A DNA stretch of 64,000 nt, taken from Alistipes sp. (lineage in GTDB: Bacteria; Bacteroidota; Bacteroidia; Bacteroidales; Rikenellaceae). Below, piece by piece: positions 24,424-35,362 of the stretch. The notes under the pieces are model-generated. The model saw nothing but the letters and a program-made list of their open reading frames with translations. It was not told where the DNA came from and did no database searches. Position numbers and translations under genes: made by a program. Positions within the stretch are counted from its first letter, which is position 1, and each line of letters begins with the position of its first letter. The stretch is taken from NCBI GenBank assembly GCA_017483225.1, contig JAFULF010000013.1:1-64000 (forward strand), in the 5' to 3' direction.

Positions 24424-27170
24424 TACTTTACGATGTTGATAATCTTGCCCGGTACAACGATAATCTTCTTCGGCGTAGCACCCTCCAACCAGCGCTGCAC
24501 CTCCTCCTTGGTCAGGATGTCGGCCTGCAACTCTGCCGGGGTCGCCGAGAGTGGATATACCTGCTTGTGGCGCAACTTGCCGTTAATCATAATCGGGTAC
24601 TCGAAGTTGCTCTCCACGAGGAATTTCTCTTCACAGACCGGATACTGTGCATCGCAGACAGACTCCTTGTGGCCCATCATCTCCCACAACTGCTCGGCGA
24701 TGTGCGGAGCGAATGGGGCTATGAGGATGGTGAGCGGTTCGAGGATAGCCCGCTTGTGGCACTCGCCGAGTTCGTTGGCGCAAATCATAAATGCCGCAAC
24801 GGAGGTGTTGAACGAGAAGTTCTCGATATCCTCACGAATCTTCTTGATGGTCTTATGCAGTGTCTTCAACTCCTTCTCTGTCGGCTGCTCGTCGCTCAGC
24901 GCCCACTCGCCCTGACGGGTGTGGAACATACGCCAGAAGCGTTTGAGGAACTTATGCACGCCGTCGATGCCGTTGGTGTCCCAAGGCTTCGACTGCTCCA
25001 ACGGGCCGAGGAACATCTCGTACATACGCAGCGTGTCGGCACCATACTGCTCGACGATAAAGTCAGGGTTTACGACGTTGTACATCGACTTCGACATCTT
25101 CTCGACAGCCCAACCGCAGATGTACTGTCCGTTTTCGAGGATGAACTCCGCATCGGCGAACTCCGGACGCCAAGCACGGAAGGCGTCGAGGTCGAGGATG
25201 TCGTTCTTGACGATATTTACATCGACGTGAATCTCCTGCGTCTGGTATTGGTCACGCAGGCCGAGCGATACGAATTGGTTTGTTCCCACCACACGATATA
25301 CGAAGTTCGAGCGGCCCTGAATCATACCCTGATTTACGAGCTTCTTGAATGGCTCGCTCTCGCATACGTAGCCCAAGTCGTAGAGGAACATATTCCAGAA
25401 ACGGGAGTACATAAGGTGTCCCGTAGCGTGCTCGATGCCGCCGATGTACAAATCGACGTTGCGCCAATACTCGTTGGCCTGCTTCGATACGAGGGCCTCG
25501 TTGTTGCGAGGGTCCATATATCGCAGGTAGTATGCCGAAGAGCCGGCAAAGCCCGGCATCGTGGAGAGCTCGTACTCCCAGCCCTCGACACGTGCAAGTG
25601 GCGGCTCACCCTGCTCCGTAGGGCCGAAGTCCTTGATTGGCGGCAGGCAGAGCGGCAGCTCCTCCTCCGCAAGCGGACGGGCGATGTCGCCCTCGTAGCG
25701 GATAGGGAACGGCTCACCCCAATAACGCTGGCGGGAGAAGATGGCATCACGCAGGCGATAGTTCACAAGTCGCTTGCCGAGGCCTCGCTTCTCAACCTCC
25801 TCGAACATCTTATAGATAGCCTCCTTGACATCTGTGCCGTTGAGGAAGTCGGAGTTAATCATCGCACCCTCCTTCGCATCGTACGATGCCACGCTCAAAT
25901 CGCCACCCTCGACAACAGGGACGATATCGAGGCCGAAGTGACGAGCAAAGGCGTAGTCACGCGAGTCGTGCGCCGGCACTGCCATAATGGCACCCGTGCC
26001 GTAGCCTGCCAGAACGTAGTCCGAGGCGTAGATAGGTATGCGCTTGCCGGTGAACGGATTGGTGGCATAGGCACCCGTGAAGACTCCGCTCACACGCTTG
26101 GTCTCGGCGATACGCTCACGCTCGGAGCGCTTCTTGGTCTGCTCGATGTACTCCTCAACGGCCGCCTTCTGCTCCGCTGTGGTCATATCTGCAAGCCACT
26201 CATGCTCCGGAGCCACAACCATAAACGTCACGCCGAAGATGGTGTCGGGGCGTGTGGTGAATATTTCGAGCTTGCGGGTGGTGCCGTCGGCCATCTCTGC
26301 ATCGAAGAACACCTGCGCACCCTCCGAGCGACCAATCCAGTTACGCTGAATCTCTTTGAGCGACTCGCTCCATTCGAGCGTTTCAAGACCGTCGAGCATA
26401 CGCTGTGCGTAGGCTGTGACACGCAGCAGCCACTGCTTCATACGCTTCTGCTCGACAGGGAAGCCTCCACGAACGGAGAGGCCGTCTTTCACCTCGTCGT
26501 TGGCGAGCACGGTGCCAAGCTTCGGACACCAGTTTACCATCGTGTCGGCACGGAATGCCAAGCGGTAGTTTTGGAGCGTCTGCTCCTTCTCCTGCTCGCT
26601 CTTGGCGCACCACTCCTCGGCCGAGAATGAGAGTTCGGTGGTGCAGGCTGCATCTACACCCACGGTACCCGACTTCTCGAAGTGGGCAACGAGGTCGCTG
26701 ATAGGCTTTGCCTTCTGCTCGGTGCGGTCGTAGTAGTGGGCGAACATTTTGAGGAAGGCCCACTGGGTCCACTTGTAATACTCCGGCTCACAGGTGCGCA
26801 CCTCACGCTCCCAGTCGTATGAGAAGCCAATCTTGTCCAACTGCTCACGGTAGCGGGCGATATTCTTCTCGGTGGTCACCGCAGGGTGCTGTCCCGTCTG
26901 AATGGCGTACTGCTCCGCCGGCAGGCCAAATGCGTCGTAACCCATCGGGTGCAGTACGTTGTAGCCGCACAGACGCTTGTAACGTGAATAGATGTCGGAG
27001 GCGATGTAGCCCAGAGGGTGTCCTACGTGAAGACCTGCTCCCGACGGGTAGGGGAACATATCCAAGACGTAAAATTTAGGGCGTGAAGCGTCAACATCGA
27101 CACGATATACACCACGCTCTTTCCACTCTTTTTGCCACTTGGCCTCAATCTCTCTGAAATTGTATTCCAT
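24423..27170 (-). CDS. leuS: Leucyl-tRNA synthetase
   Basis: A 915-residue class I synthetase that charges tRNA-Leu. The HIGH signature is HVGH (residues 48-51, in [15 protein letters not shown]) and the second is [14 protein letters not shown]. The inserted editing domain that clears mischarged tRNA is present ([20 protein letters not shown]). Length is normal for bacteria. It is first in the long minus-strand run, with a candidate -7 box at 27265-27272 and a perfect 16-base palindrome in the leader. Its stop overlaps the start of a secreted esterase, an unusual partner for a housekeeping synthetase. Confidence 0.97.
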   Translation of the reverse strand: MEYNFREIEAKWQKEWKERGVYRVDVDASRPKFYVLDMFPYPSGAGLHVGHPLGYIASDIYSRYKRLCGYNVLHPMGYDAFGLPAEQYAIQTGQHPAVTTEKNIARYREQLDKIGFSYDWEREVRTCEPEYYKWTQWAFLKMFAHYYDRTEQKAKPISDLVAHFEKSGTVGVDAACTTELSFSAEEWCAKSEQEKEQTLQNYRLAFRADTMVNWCPKLGTVLANDEVKDGLSVRGGFPVEQKRMKQWLLRVTAYAQRMLDGLETLEWSESLKEIQRNWIGRSEGAQVFFDAEMADGTTRKLEIFTTRPDTIFGVTFMVVAPEHEWLADMTTAEQKAAVEEYIEQTKKRSERERIAETKRVSGVFTGAYATNPFTGKRIPIYASDYVLAGYGTGAIMAVPAHDSRDYAFARHFGLDIVPVVEGGDLSVASYDAKEGAMINSDFLNGTDVKEAIYKMFEEVEKRGLGKRLVNYRLRDAIFSRQRYWGEPFPIRYEGDIARPLAEEELPLCLPPIKDFGPTEQGEPPLARVEGWEYELSTMPGFAGSSAYYLRYMDPRNNEALVSKQANEYWRNVDLYIGGIEHATGHLMYSRFWNMFLYDLGYVCESEPFKKLVNQGMIQGRSNFVYRVVGTNQFVSLGLRDQYQTQEIHVDVNIVKNDILDLDAFRAWRPEFADAEFILENGQYICGWAVEKMSKSMYNVVNPDFIVEQYGADTLRMYEMFLGPLEQSKPWDTNGIDGVHKFLKRFWRMFHTRQGEWALSDEQPTEKELKTLHKTIKKIREDIENFSFNTSVAAFMICANELGECHKRAILEPLTILIAPFAPHIAEQLWEMMGHKESVCDAQYPVCEEKFLVESNFEYPIMINGKLRHKQVYPLSATPAELQADILTKEEVQRWLEGATPKKIIVVPGKIINIVK

Positions 27171-27237
27171 AAATTATCTGTTTTTATTTTGTTTTTCGTT
27201 GTAAGTCAGCCCTTTGCACCTCGTGCGTACCTGCATC

Positions 27238-27253
27238 GTGCGCATATGCGCAC
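27238..27253. promoter_or_regulatory. Perfect 16-base palindrome in the leuS leader
   Basis: GTGCGCATATGCGCAC is its own reverse complement and lies just downstream of the predicted leuS start of transcription and 68 bases before the leuS ATG. A shortened direct copy of its left half (TCGTGCGTA) lies just upstream. It could be an operator for a dimeric regulator or a short RNA hairpin; the sequence does not decide. Confidence 0.5.
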
Positions 27254-27264
27254 ACTTGATTGGG

Positions 27265-27272
27265 CAAATATA
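27265..27272 (-). promoter_or_regulatory. -7 box for leuS and its operon
   Basis: On the minus strand TAtaTTTG matches TAnnTTTG and lies 95 bases upstream of the leuS ATG. No TTTG is visible at the ideal distance, so this is a single-element prediction. It is the only such box I found upstream of the 23-kb minus-strand run. Confidence 0.5.
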
Positions 27273-27327
27273 GCGATTTTTTCATAAGAGTATCCCGCTT
27301 CGGGCAAAGTTTTGACGGAAAAAATCA

Positions 27328-27335
27328 TATCTTTG
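27328..27335 (+). promoter_or_regulatory. -7 box for the divergent esterase gene
   Basis: TAtcTTTG lies 33 bases before the esterase ATG at 27368. The nearest TTTG upstream is only 13 bases away, shorter than usual, so the -33 element is uncertain. Confidence 0.6.
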
Positions 27336-27367
27336 TCTATTGATTAACCAACAAAAACCTACAAACG

Positions 27368-28219
27368 ATGAAAAGATTCCTCTTTTTACTCCCATTTTTG
27401 ACGGCATTTGCCGTTGCTGTGCAGGCGCAAGGCCGTCTGGAACAACTCTCCGTGAAGAGCGAACTGCTCGGCGTGGAGAAGGTCTATTCGATATATCTGC
27501 CCGAGGGGTATGATGCCTCGGATGAACGCTACCCCGTGCTGTACCTGCTGCACGGAGCCTATGGCAACCACCGCTCGTGGTGCCGTGACGGCGGCGGCGA
27601 GTTGCCACGTATCGCCAACGAGGAGATTGCCGCAGGACGTGTGCGTAAGATGATTGTCGTGATGCCGGATGCTACCGGTCTGGGCGAGCGCCGAGGCGGT
27701 AAAAATATGGGCTACTTCAATGTCGATGGCTGGCCATACGAGGATTTCTTTTTCCAAGAGTTTATACCTCATATTGACAAGACGTTCAAGACGATAGCGA
27801 CGAAGGAGGGGCGTGCTGTCGCAGGCCTTTCGATGGGCGGCGGAGGCTCGGTGGTATATGCACAGCGCCACCACGATCACTTCTGCGCCTGCTACTCCAC
27901 GAGCGGACTGCTCGACCACTACTATCGTGCCCGAAGCCCATACGCCAGCATCGAGTGGCTGTGGTCGGTGGCGCAGACCTCGCCGGTCGAGTATGTGCGC
28001 CACGCAACCGCCGAGCAGTTGGAGCAGCTGCACTCCGTGCGCTGGATGGCCGATTGCGGCGATGATGACTTCCTGATGGGGGTGAATATGGAGTTCTTCG
28101 CCGAGATGAAGCGTGCGAATATTCCTCTCGAATTCCGAGTTCGTGATGGCGTTCACGACTGGAAATTCTGGCGTGCATCGCTGCCGCAAATCCTGCAATT
28201 CTGCTTCCCGAAAGAGTAG
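27368..28219 (+). CDS. Secreted esterase, esterase D/FGH-like fold
   Basis: A 283-residue secreted alpha/beta hydrolase with signal peptide (MKRFLFLLPFLTAFAVAVQA). It belongs to the esterase D/XynZ/antigen-85-like group: VYLPEGYDASDERYPVLYLLHG-type start (oxyanion region LLHGAYG), nucleophile Ser in AGLSMGGGGSVVYA, a late Asp in CGDDDFL and His in GVHDWKFW. Family members are feruloyl or acetyl esterases and S-formylglutathione hydrolases; the signal peptide argues for a glycan esterase. It stands alone, divergent from leuS, and is closed by the terminator at 28248-28291. It is unrelated in motif spacing to the four esterases on the minus strand. Confidence 0.88.
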   Translation: MKRFLFLLPFLTAFAVAVQAQGRLEQLSVKSELLGVEKVYSIYLPEGYDASDERYPVLYLLHGAYGNHRSWCRDGGGELPRIANEEIAAGRVRKMIVVMPDATGLGERRGGKNMGYFNVDGWPYEDFFFQEFIPHIDKTFKTIATKEGRAVAGLSMGGGGSVVYAQRHHDHFCACYSTSGLLDHYYRARSPYASIEWLWSVAQTSPVEYVRHATAEQLEQLHSVRWMADCGDDDFLMGVNMEFFAEMKRANIPLEFRVRDGVHDWKFWRASLPQILQFCFPKE

Positions 28220-28247
28220 TTTTTATTGATAAACGATAATATTTACA

Positions 28248-28291
28248 GCCCCGAAATCGAGCCTTTGACGGTCGGTTTCGGGGCCTTTTTT
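28248..28291 (+). terminator. Rho-independent terminator after the esterase gene
   Basis: GCCCCGAAA (28248-28256) pairs perfectly with TTTCGGGGC (28276-28284), and six T follow after one more base (28286-28291). It lies 29 bases after the esterase stop. Confidence 0.88.
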
Positions 28292-28684
28292 GTATATCGT
28301 TTTGCGATAATAAAATAGGGTGGACCGGTATGTTGTTTTTCGATAATCAAAACCCGATTTTCGGGTGCGGGAGTTCTTCGTCGGTCCTGCATTTTTCGGG
28401 CAGTTGGCGGGGGTGCGGTGGCAAAAAAGTTGTAGAAAAATGAAGATTTTTTGCGAGGAATCCTCTGCCGAGAGGTGTGACGTCGAAAATATGGACAAGT
28501 GCAATTTTGAACACGCTAATAATCAATATGTTACAAATTTTATTATAAATGAGATTTATTTTGTTGGGTAAATTATAAGAAAAAAGAATCATCCGAAGCC
28601 CCAAAAATGGCTAAATAGCCGAAAAATCAGCACCAAAAAGGGAAAATATTTTTCATATATATAGTGTAAAACAAAAAAAATGCC
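28292..28684. other. AT-rich intergenic stretch before the str operon
   Basis: No gene is supported. Small frames on both strands lack family resemblance and start signals. One short hairpin is visible (ACCCGA, three T, TCGGGT near 28350). The last 80 bases are very AT-rich and lead into the str promoter. Confidence 0.5.
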
Positions 28685-28692
28685 TATCTTTG
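28685..28692 (+). promoter_or_regulatory. Promoter -7 box of the str/S10 supercluster
   Basis: TAtcTTTG lies 76 bases before rpsL behind an AT-rich tract with no clear TTTG element. The leader that follows contains a hairpin (CGGGG at 28724-28728 with CCCCG at 28736-28740) about 28 bases before the rpsL start, which could take part in control of the operon. Confidence 0.65.
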
Positions 28693-28767
28693 CAGGCCTT
28701 TTGGCACAAACGAAATAGAAATTCGGGGCTGAAATCCCCGTGAGTATTAACAAATTAAAGGTTTAAA

Positions 28768-29151
28768 ATGCCAACTATTCAACAGTTAGTAAGAAACGGT
28801 AGAGCGCAGATGGAGGACAAGTCTAAGTCCCCTGCACTCGCAGCGTGCCCTCAGCGTCGTGGCGTTTGTACTCGTGTGTACACCACCACACCTAAGAAGC
28901 CTAACTCGGCTATGCGTAAGGTTGCACGTGTAAGATTGACCAATGGCAAGGAGGTCAACGCCTACATCCCAGGTGAAGGTCACAACTTGCAGGAGCACTC
29001 AATTGTACTCGTTCGTGGCGGTCGTGTTAAGGACCTCCCGGGTGTACGTTACCACCTCGTTCGTGGTGCCCTCGATTCAGCAGGCGTAGATGGTCGTCGT
29101 CAGCGTCGCTCGAAGTATGGTGCAAAACGACCAAAGGCAGGTAAGAAGTAA
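28768..29151 (+). CDS. rpsL: Ribosomal protein S12
   Basis: A 127-residue 30S protein at the decoding centre. The conserved [17 protein letters not shown] and [13 protein letters not shown] segments are intact with lysines at the positions where streptomycin-resistance changes occur, so the sequence is of the sensitive type. First gene of the str-S10-spc-alpha cluster, followed by rpsG after 41 bases. Confidence 0.98.
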   Translation: MPTIQQLVRNGRAQMEDKSKSPALAACPQRRGVCTRVYTTTPKKPNSAMRKVARVRLTNGKEVNAYIPGEGHNLQEHSIVLVRGGRVKDLPGVRYHLVRGALDSAGVDGRRQRRSKYGAKRPKAGKK

Positions 29152-29192
29152 AAAGAGGAAAATTTAGAAAACATTTAACGAAGAAAGAAAAA

Positions 29193-29669
29193 ATGAGAAA
29201 AGCTAAGCCAAAGAAGCACACTCTACTTCCTGATCCGAAGTTCAACGACGTGGCAGTAACCCGCTTCGTGAACAACTTGATGTTGGATGGCAAGAAGAGT
29301 ATTGCCTACACCATTTTCTACGATTCGTTGGAATTGGTAGGCAAGAAGATGAAGGATGCTGATAAATCTCCACTTGAGGTTTGGAAACAAGCCCTTGAGA
29401 ATATCACTCCACAAGTCGAAGTAAAATCGAAGCGTATCGGTGGAGCGACATTCCAGGTTCCAATGGAGGTTCGTCCGGAGCGCAAAGTTTCTATTTCGAT
29501 GAAAAACCTTGTACTCTTCGCACGCAAGCGTTCCGGAAAATCAATGGCCGAGAAGCTCGCAGGCGAAATAGTAGATGCTTACAATCAGCAGGGTGCTGCC
29601 TTCAAGCGTAAGGAGGAGATGCACCGTATGGCTGAGGCAAACAAGGCATTTGCACACTTCAGATTTTAA
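29193..29669 (+). CDS. rpsG: Ribosomal protein S7
   Basis: A 158-residue 30S head protein that nucleates folding of the 3' domain of 16S rRNA. Family segments visible: [36 protein letters not shown], and the C-terminal [17 protein letters not shown]. Between rpsL (41 bases) and fusA (18 bases), the normal str order. Confidence 0.98.
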   Translation: MRKAKPKKHTLLPDPKFNDVAVTRFVNNLMLDGKKSIAYTIFYDSLELVGKKMKDADKSPLEVWKQALENITPQVEVKSKRIGGATFQVPMEVRPERKVSISMKNLVLFARKRSGKSMAEKLAGEIVDAYNQQGAAFKRKEEMHRMAEANKAFAHFRF

Positions 29670-29687
29670 TTATAGGAGAGACGTACA

Positions 29688-31796
29688 ATGGCAAGAGATC
29701 TTAAATATACAAGAAACATCGGTATCATGGCTCACATCGATGCCGGTAAGACTACTACTTCCGAGCGTATTCTCTTCTATACGGGTAAAACCCACAAGAT
29801 TGGCGAGACCCACGAGGGTGCAGCCACTATGGACTGGATGGTTCAGGAGCAGGAGCGTGGTATCACCATCACCTCGGCTGCTACAACCGCTTTCTGGCAC
29901 TACAAGGACCATCAGTATCAGATTAACCTGATTGACACCCCGGGACACGTTGACTTTACCGTCGAGGTAGAGCGTTCTCTCCGTGTTTTGGACGGTGCCG
30001 TTGCTACATTCTGCGCCGTAGGTGGTGTGGAGCCGCAGTCGGAGACCGTATGGCGTCAGGCAGATAAGTACAATGTGCCTCGTATCGGTTACGTTAACAA
30101 GATGGACCGTACAGGTGCGGACTTCCTCGCCGTTTGCTCGCAGATTAAGGAGCACTTCGGTACTACCGCTCTTCCGGTAGTGTTGCCTATCGGTGTCGAG
30201 GATAAGTTCGAGGGTCTGATTGACCTTATATATAATAATGCGATTTACTACTACGACGACAAGACCGTTCGTGATAACTTCGAGTTGCGTGAGATTCCGG
30301 AGAACATGAAGGCAGAGGCTGAGGAGTGGCGTAACAAACTCATCGAGGAGGTTGCAGCTACCGACGACGCTCTGATGGAGAAGTTCTTCGAGGATCCGGA
30401 TTCGATTACTCCGGATGAGCTCATTGCCGCTATCCGTACTGCGACTATGAATATGTCGCTCGTACCTATGCTCTGCGGTTCGTCGTTCCACAACAAGGGC
30501 GTACAGAAGCTCCTCGACTACATTATGGCATTCCTCCCATCACCGCTGGATGTTCCTGCTGTTGAGGGTGTGAATCCTAAGACCGAGGAGGTGGAGAAGC
30601 GTGCCGCTGTTGAGACTGACCCATTCTGCGGTTTGGCATTTAAGATTGCTACCGACCCATTCGTAGGTCGTTTGGCATTCGTGCGTGTATATTCGGGTAA
30701 GCTCGATGCAGGTTCTTATGTGTTGAATGCTCGTAGCGGCAAGCGTGAGCGTATCAGCCGTATCTACCAGATGCACGCTAACAAGCAGAACCCTATGGAG
30801 TGCGTAACTGCCGGCGATATCTGCGCAGCAGTAGGTTTCAAGGAGATTCACACCGGTGATACTCTTTGCGCCGAGAATGCTCCTATCGTTCTCGAACAGA
30901 TGACCTTCCCAGAGCCGGTTATCGGTCTTGCAGTAGAGCCAAAGACTCAGAAGGACCTCGATAAGCTCGGTATCGCTCTTGCGAAGCTCGCCGAGGAGGA
31001 CCCAACCTTCACCGTTCGTACCGACGAGGAGAGTGGCCAGACCATCATCTCGGGTATGGGTGAGTTGCACCTCGATATCATCGTTGACCGTCTGCGCCGT
31101 GAGTTCGGTGTAGAGATTAACCAGGGTGCTCCACAGGTTAACTACAAGGAGGCTCTTACTCAGACTATCCAGCACCGTGAGGTATTTAAGAAGCAGACCG
31201 GTGGTCGTGGTAAGTTTGCAGATATCATCTTCGAGATTGGTCCTGCTGACGATGACAAGCCGGGTCTTACATTCGTTGATGAGGTTAAGGGCGGTAACGT
31301 GCCTAAGGAGTTCATCCCTGCTGTTCAGAAGGGCTTTGAGTCCGCTATGGCAAACGGTGCTCTGGCAGGTTACACCATCGACTCGATGAAGGTTACTTTG
31401 AAGGATGGTTCGTTCCACCCGGTTGACTCCGACCAGCTCTCATTCGAGATTTGTGCTCGTAACGGTTTCCGTCAGGCTGCTCCAAAGGCAGGCTCGGTAA
31501 TTATGGAGCCTATTATGTCGGTTGAGGTTGTTACTCCGGAGGAGAGTATGGGTGATATCATCGGCGACCTCAACAAGCGTCGTGGCCAGATTCAGGGTAT
31601 GGAGTCGAAGGGTACGGCACGTGTGGTTAAGGCCAAGGTGCCACTCTCGGAGATGTTCGGTTATGTAACCGTACTCCGTACAATCTCGTCGGGTCGTGCA
31701 ACTTCGTCGATGGAGTTCTCGCACTTCGAGGAGGTTCCTGCAAACCTTGCAAAGGATATTATCGAGAAATCGGGTAAAAAGAAGGATTTAGAGTAA
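29688..31796 (+). CDS. fusA: Elongation factor G
   Basis: A 702-residue translocase GTPase. The G motifs are [29 protein letters not shown] and NKMDR; domains II to V follow at normal length, ending at SGKKKDLE. It moves tRNAs and mRNA after peptide transfer and helps recycle ribosomes. It follows rpsG by 18 bases and precedes rpsJ by 14, with no tuf gene between, as is usual in Bacteroidota. Confidence 0.98.
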   Translation: MARDLKYTRNIGIMAHIDAGKTTTSERILFYTGKTHKIGETHEGAATMDWMVQEQERGITITSAATTAFWHYKDHQYQINLIDTPGHVDFTVEVERSLRVLDGAVATFCAVGGVEPQSETVWRQADKYNVPRIGYVNKMDRTGADFLAVCSQIKEHFGTTALPVVLPIGVEDKFEGLIDLIYNNAIYYYDDKTVRDNFELREIPENMKAEAEEWRNKLIEEVAATDDALMEKFFEDPDSITPDELIAAIRTATMNMSLVPMLCGSSFHNKGVQKLLDYIMAFLPSPLDVPAVEGVNPKTEEVEKRAAVETDPFCGLAFKIATDPFVGRLAFVRVYSGKLDAGSYVLNARSGKRERISRIYQMHANKQNPMECVTAGDICAAVGFKEIHTGDTLCAENAPIVLEQMTFPEPVIGLAVEPKTQKDLDKLGIALAKLAEEDPTFTVRTDEESGQTIISGMGELHLDIIVDRLRREFGVEINQGAPQVNYKEALTQTIQHREVFKKQTGGRGKFADIIFEIGPADDDKPGLTFVDEVKGGNVPKEFIPAVQKGFESAMANGALAGYTIDSMKVTLKDGSFHPVDSDQLSFEICARNGFRQAAPKAGSVIMEPIMSVEVVTPEESMGDIIGDLNKRRGQIQGMESKGTARVVKAKVPLSEMFGYVTVLRTISSGRATSSMEFSHFEEVPANLAKDIIEKSGKKKDLE

Positions 31797-31810
31797 ACGT
31801 AAAGAAGAAT

Positions 31811-32116
31811 ATGAACCAGAAGATTAGAATTAAGTTAAAGTCTTTCGACCACAACTTGGTTGATAAGTCGGCTGAAAAGATTGTAAAGACAGTGCGCAGC
31901 ACTGATGCATTGGTAAGCGGTCCGGTGCCACTCCCAACGCATAAGCAGATTTTCACTGTGAACCGTTCGACCTTCGTAAACAAGAAGGCACGTGAGCAGT
32001 TCCAGCTCTGCACTTTCAAGCGTATCATCGACATCTACTCTTCGACTCCGAAGACTATCGACGCTTTGATGAAGCTCGAACTCCCTTCGGGTGTTGAGGT
32101 AGAAATCAAGTGCTAA
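31811..32116 (+). CDS. rpsJ: Ribosomal protein S10
   Basis: A 101-residue 30S protein, also the NusE partner in transcription antitermination. Recognised by [38 protein letters not shown] and [20 protein letters not shown]. It follows fusA by 14 bases and so is joined to the str group, while the next gene, rplC, is 159 bases away behind a leader-like gap. Confidence 0.98.
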   Translation: MNQKIRIKLKSFDHNLVDKSAEKIVKTVRSTDALVSGPVPLPTHKQIFTVNRSTFVNKKAREQFQLCTFKRIIDIYSSTPKTIDALMKLELPSGVEVEIKC

Positions 32117-32275
32117 TACCTGAAAGGCCGAAACAATAAATCTCGGGCGAAGAAGCGGTGCAAAAACCGCATCGCTTCCTCATCCGAAGGCACAAAATGC
32201 GTATATATAAATATATATAGGTATATAAACACAAAACAAATTCACTTTTATTAACAAACGTAATTAGACAGAAAA
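32117..32275 (+). promoter_or_regulatory. Leader-like gap before rplC with a strong hairpin
   Basis: In a cluster where gaps are mostly under 40 bases, this 159-base gap contains a 10-bp hairpin (32152-32161 with 32169-32178, loop of 7, one G-U pair) and then a very AT-rich tract with repeated TATATA near 32200-32228. No T run follows the hairpin, so it is not a plain terminator, and I see no TAnnTTTG box. It is a candidate site for ribosomal-protein feedback on the S10 group. Confidence 0.5.
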
Positions 32276-32890
32276 ATGTCAGGACTAATTGGAAAGAAAA
32301 TCGGAATGACTTCCGTGTACAGTGCCGAGGGTAAGAACATACCATGCACTGTAATTGAGGCTGGTCCGTGTGTGGTTACGCAAATCAAGACTGTCGAGAA
32401 GGACTCCTACGAGGCAGTACAGATTGCCTATGACGACAAGAGTGAAAAGCACACCAGCAACAGTTTGTTAGGTCACTTCAAGAAAGCCGGCACTACCCCA
32501 AAACGCAAGATGGCTGAATTCCAGGGTATGCCAGAAGTGAACCTTGGTGATACTCTCACCGTTGATTTGTTCTCTGAGGAGGATTGGGTTGACGTAACCG
32601 GTATCTCTAAGGGTCGTGGTTTTCAGGGTGTTGTAAAGCGCCACGGTTTTGGTGGTGTGGGTGGTCAGACCCACGGTCAGCACAACCGTCAGCGTAAGCC
32701 GGGTTCCCTCGGTGCATCATCCTATCCGTCTCGTGTCTTCAAGGGTAAGCGTTTGCCTGGACAGATGGGTGGCGAGCAGGTTAAGGTTCTTAACCTGAAA
32801 GTATTAAAGGTAATACCTGAGAACAACCTTATCTTGGTGAAGGGTTCGATTCCAGGTGCAAAGGGTTCTTATTTAACTATTGAGAAGTAG
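32276..32890 (+). CDS. rplC: Ribosomal protein L3
   Basis: A 204-residue early-assembling 50S protein near the peptidyl-transferase centre. Visible: [20 protein letters not shown] at the start and the central loop [18 protein letters not shown] followed by QTHGQH. First gene after the 159-base gap, with rplD starting 1 base after its stop. Confidence 0.98.
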   Translation: MSGLIGKKIGMTSVYSAEGKNIPCTVIEAGPCVVTQIKTVEKDSYEAVQIAYDDKSEKHTSNSLLGHFKKAGTTPKRKMAEFQGMPEVNLGDTLTVDLFSEEDWVDVTGISKGRGFQGVVKRHGFGGVGGQTHGQHNRQRKPGSLGASSYPSRVFKGKRLPGQMGGEQVKVLNLKVLKVIPENNLILVKGSIPGAKGSYLTIEK

Positions 32891-32891
32891 T

Positions 32892-33518
32892 ATGGAATTA
32901 GCAGTATTGAACGCACAAGGACAGGAGACCGGTCGTAAGGTAGTTCTTTCGGATGCGGTTTTCGGCGTGGAGGCTAATGACCACGCTATCTACCTCGACG
33001 TTAAGCAGTATTTGGCTGACCAGCGTCAGGGTACTCACAAGGCGAAGCAGCGCAACGAGGTTGCAGGCTCAACTCGCAAGTTGAAGAGACAGAAGGGTAC
33101 AGGTGGCGCACGTTGCGGTAGCATCAAGAGCCCATTGTTCCCAGGCGGTGGCCGTATTTTCGGTCCGGTGCCACGTGATTACAGCTTCAAGCTCAACAAG
33201 AAGTTGAAGCGTCTGGCACGCCGCAGCGCACTCACTTACAAAGCACAGGCAGGTGCAATCACCGTTGTCGAGAACATCAACCTCGATGCTCCAAAGACAA
33301 AGTCTGTAATCGCTTTGGCATCCGCTCTCAAAGTGGCAGATAAGAAGGTTTTGGTCGTTTTGCCGGAGACAAACGTAAACCTTCAACTCTCGTGCCGTAA
33401 CATCCCATCGGTTAAGACCATTTTGGCGTCGCACCTCAACACTTATGAGGTAATGAACGCATCGGCCGTAGTGATGGTTGAGGGTGCAGAAAATGTATTG
33501 AATGTAATGTTAGCCTAA
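32892..33518 (+). CDS. rplD: Ribosomal protein L4
   Basis: A 208-residue 50S protein lining the exit tunnel. I use the ATG at 32892, one base after the rplC stop; an in-frame TTG inside rplC is not needed. The tunnel loop [20 protein letters not shown] is intact. In proteobacteria L4 is the S10-operon repressor; whether that holds here is unknown, but the hairpin at 32152-32178 is placed where such control could act. Confidence 0.97.
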   Translation: MELAVLNAQGQETGRKVVLSDAVFGVEANDHAIYLDVKQYLADQRQGTHKAKQRNEVAGSTRKLKRQKGTGGARCGSIKSPLFPGGGRIFGPVPRDYSFKLNKKLKRLARRSALTYKAQAGAITVVENINLDAPKTKSVIALASALKVADKKVLVVLPETNVNLQLSCRNIPSVKTILASHLNTYEVMNASAVVMVEGAENVLNVMLA

Positions 33519-33533
33519 AAAACGGAGGAAAAA

Positions 33534-33824
33534 ATGGAAGTAATCATTAAGCCTATTTTAACCGAGAAGATGACGATTCAGGGCGAAAAGTTGAATCGCT
33601 ACGGTTTTATCGTTGATGTACGTGCTAACAAGTTGCAGATTCGTAACGCCGTTGAGCAGATGTACAACGTAGTGGTAACCGATGTTAATACCATCAACTA
33701 TATGGGAAAACTCAAAAGCCGCTACACCAAGGCAGGTTTGCTCGAAGGACGTGCTAATAACTTCAAGAAGGCTATTGTCACCTTGAAGGATGGAGATAAG
33801 ATAGATTTTTACAGTAATATCTAA
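33534..33824 (+). CDS. rplW: Ribosomal protein L23
   Basis: A 96-residue 50S protein at the tunnel exit where signal recognition particle and trigger factor dock. Family pattern: [13 protein letters not shown] at the start, [19 protein letters not shown] and the basic loop before [17 protein letters not shown]. Fifteen bases after rplD and five before rplB. Confidence 0.97.
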   Translation: MEVIIKPILTEKMTIQGEKLNRYGFIVDVRANKLQIRNAVEQMYNVVVTDVNTINYMGKLKSRYTKAGLLEGRANNFKKAIVTLKDGDKIDFYSNI

Positions 33825-33829
33825 CGGAG

Positions 33830-34654
33830 ATGGCAGTAAGAAAGTTTAAGCCGGTAACTCCCGGCACAAGACATAAGATTATCGGTACGTTTGAGGAGAT
33901 TACCACAAACAAGCCGGAGAAGTCGTTGCTTGAAGCAAAGAAAAGCACCGGCGGTCGTAACAATTCTGGTAAGATGACCGTTCGCTACATTGGTGGTGGT
34001 CACAAGCAGATGTACCGTTTGGTTGACTTCAAGCGTGCAAAGGATGGCATCGCCGCAACTGTAAAGACTATCGAGTACGACCCAAATCGTACAGCTCGTA
34101 TCGCACTTGTTGTATATGCTGACGGTCAGAAGAGCTACATCTTGGCTCCTAACGGCCTCAAAGTAGGTCAGACCGTACTCAGCGGTTCCGGTGTTGCTCC
34201 TGAGGTTGGTAACACTTTGCCATTGGCAGAGATTCCACTCGGAACACTCATCCACAATATTGAACTCTACCCTGGTCAGGGTGCGCAGATGGCGCGTTCT
34301 GCCGGTTCGTATGCTCAGCTTTTGGCACGTGAGGGCAAGTTTGCCATCATCAAGTTGCCTTCTGGTGAGACTCGTATGGTACTCGTAACTTGCCGTGCAA
34401 CTGTCGGCGTTGTGTCGAACATCGACCACAACCTAGAATCGTCCGGTAAGGCTGGTCGTAAGCGTTGGCTCGGTCGCCGTCCTCACAACCGTGGTGTTGT
34501 AATGAACCCAGTGGATCACCCAATGGGTGGTGGTGAAGGTCGTGCATCCGGTGGTCACCCACGTTCACGTAAGGGCTTGTTGGCTAAGGGTTATAAGACT
34601 CGTAATCCAAAGAAGACATCGGCCAAGTTTATTATTTCAAGAAAGAAAAAATAA
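33830..34654 (+). CDS. rplB: Ribosomal protein L2
   Basis: A 274-residue 50S protein needed for subunit joining and peptide-bond formation. The conserved loop [19 protein letters not shown] with its critical histidine is intact, and the basic C-terminus ends KFIISRKKK. Five bases after rplW. Confidence 0.98.
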   Translation: MAVRKFKPVTPGTRHKIIGTFEEITTNKPEKSLLEAKKSTGGRNNSGKMTVRYIGGGHKQMYRLVDFKRAKDGIAATVKTIEYDPNRTARIALVVYADGQKSYILAPNGLKVGQTVLSGSGVAPEVGNTLPLAEIPLGTLIHNIELYPGQGAQMARSAGSYAQLLAREGKFAIIKLPSGETRMVLVTCRATVGVVSNIDHNLESSGKAGRKRWLGRRPHNRGVVMNPVDHPMGGGEGRASGGHPRSRKGLLAKGYKTRNPKKTSAKFIISRKKK

Positions 34655-34670
34655 TTAAAAAGAGTACATA

Positions 34671-34940
34671 ATGAGCCGTTCATTAAAAAAAGGACCATTC
34701 ATTGACCCGAAGCTCGAAGCGAAGGTTATCGCACAGAGCGAGGGCAATAATAAGTCTGTAATTAAGACTTGGTCACGAGCAAGTATGATTTCGCCTGACT
34801 TCGTAGGTCAGACGATCGCTGTCCACAACGGAAACAAGTTTATTCCGGTTTATGTAACAGAGAATATGGTAGGTCACAAACTCGGTGAGTTTGCTCCTAC
34901 TCGCAATTTCCGTGGTCACGCAGGTAACAAGAAAAAATAG
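34671..34940 (+). CDS. rpsS: Ribosomal protein S19
   Basis: An 89-residue 30S head protein that contacts the 50S at a bridge. Typical segments: [37 protein letters not shown] and [12 protein letters not shown]. Sixteen bases after rplB, seven before rplV. Confidence 0.98.
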   Translation: MSRSLKKGPFIDPKLEAKVIAQSEGNNKSVIKTWSRASMISPDFVGQTIAVHNGNKFIPVYVTENMVGHKLGEFAPTRNFRGHAGNKKK

Positions 34941-34947
34941 GTAGACA

Positions 34948-35358
34948 ATGGGTTCAAGAAAAGCAATAAGAGCCGAGAAATTAAAGGCTGAAAAGAAGCA
35001 GAAAGCCATCGCTATTATGCGCGATTGCCCTACCTCGCCACGTAAGATGCGTCTGGTAGCAGATATCATCCGTGGTGTGGAGATTAACAAGGCATTGGGT
35101 ATCCTTCGCTACTCGAAGAAGGAGGCATCTATCAGATTGGAGAAACTCTTGAAGTCGGCTATTGCCAACTGGGAGGCAAAGAACGAGAACGAGCGTTTGG
35201 AAGACGTAAAGCTCTGCGTTAAGGAGATTACCGTAGATGGTGGTCGTATGTTGAAGCGTATTCAGGCTGCGCCACAGGGTCGTGCTCACCGTATCCGTAA
35301 GCGTTCCAATCACGTTACGATAGTAGTTGACAAAATGGTAACCGAAGAAAACAAGTAA
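34948..35358 (+). CDS. rplV: Ribosomal protein L22
   Basis: A 136-residue 50S protein whose hairpin reaches the exit tunnel, a site where macrolide-resistance changes arise. Family marks: [17 protein letters not shown] and the hairpin region [18 protein letters not shown]. It has a slightly long charged N-terminus ([12 protein letters not shown]). Four bases before rpsC. Confidence 0.97.
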   Translation: MGSRKAIRAEKLKAEKKQKAIAIMRDCPTSPRKMRLVADIIRGVEINKALGILRYSKKEASIRLEKLLKSAIANWEAKNENERLEDVKLCVKEITVDGGRMLKRIQAAPQGRAHRIRKRSNHVTIVVDKMVTEENK

Positions 35359-35362
35359 TCAA

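Noticed and set aside
24567..26630. A 687-codon open frame opposite leuS on the plus strand
   Set aside because: It lies wholly opposite a certain gene, has no recognisable domain and is explained by the GC-rich third positions of leuS.
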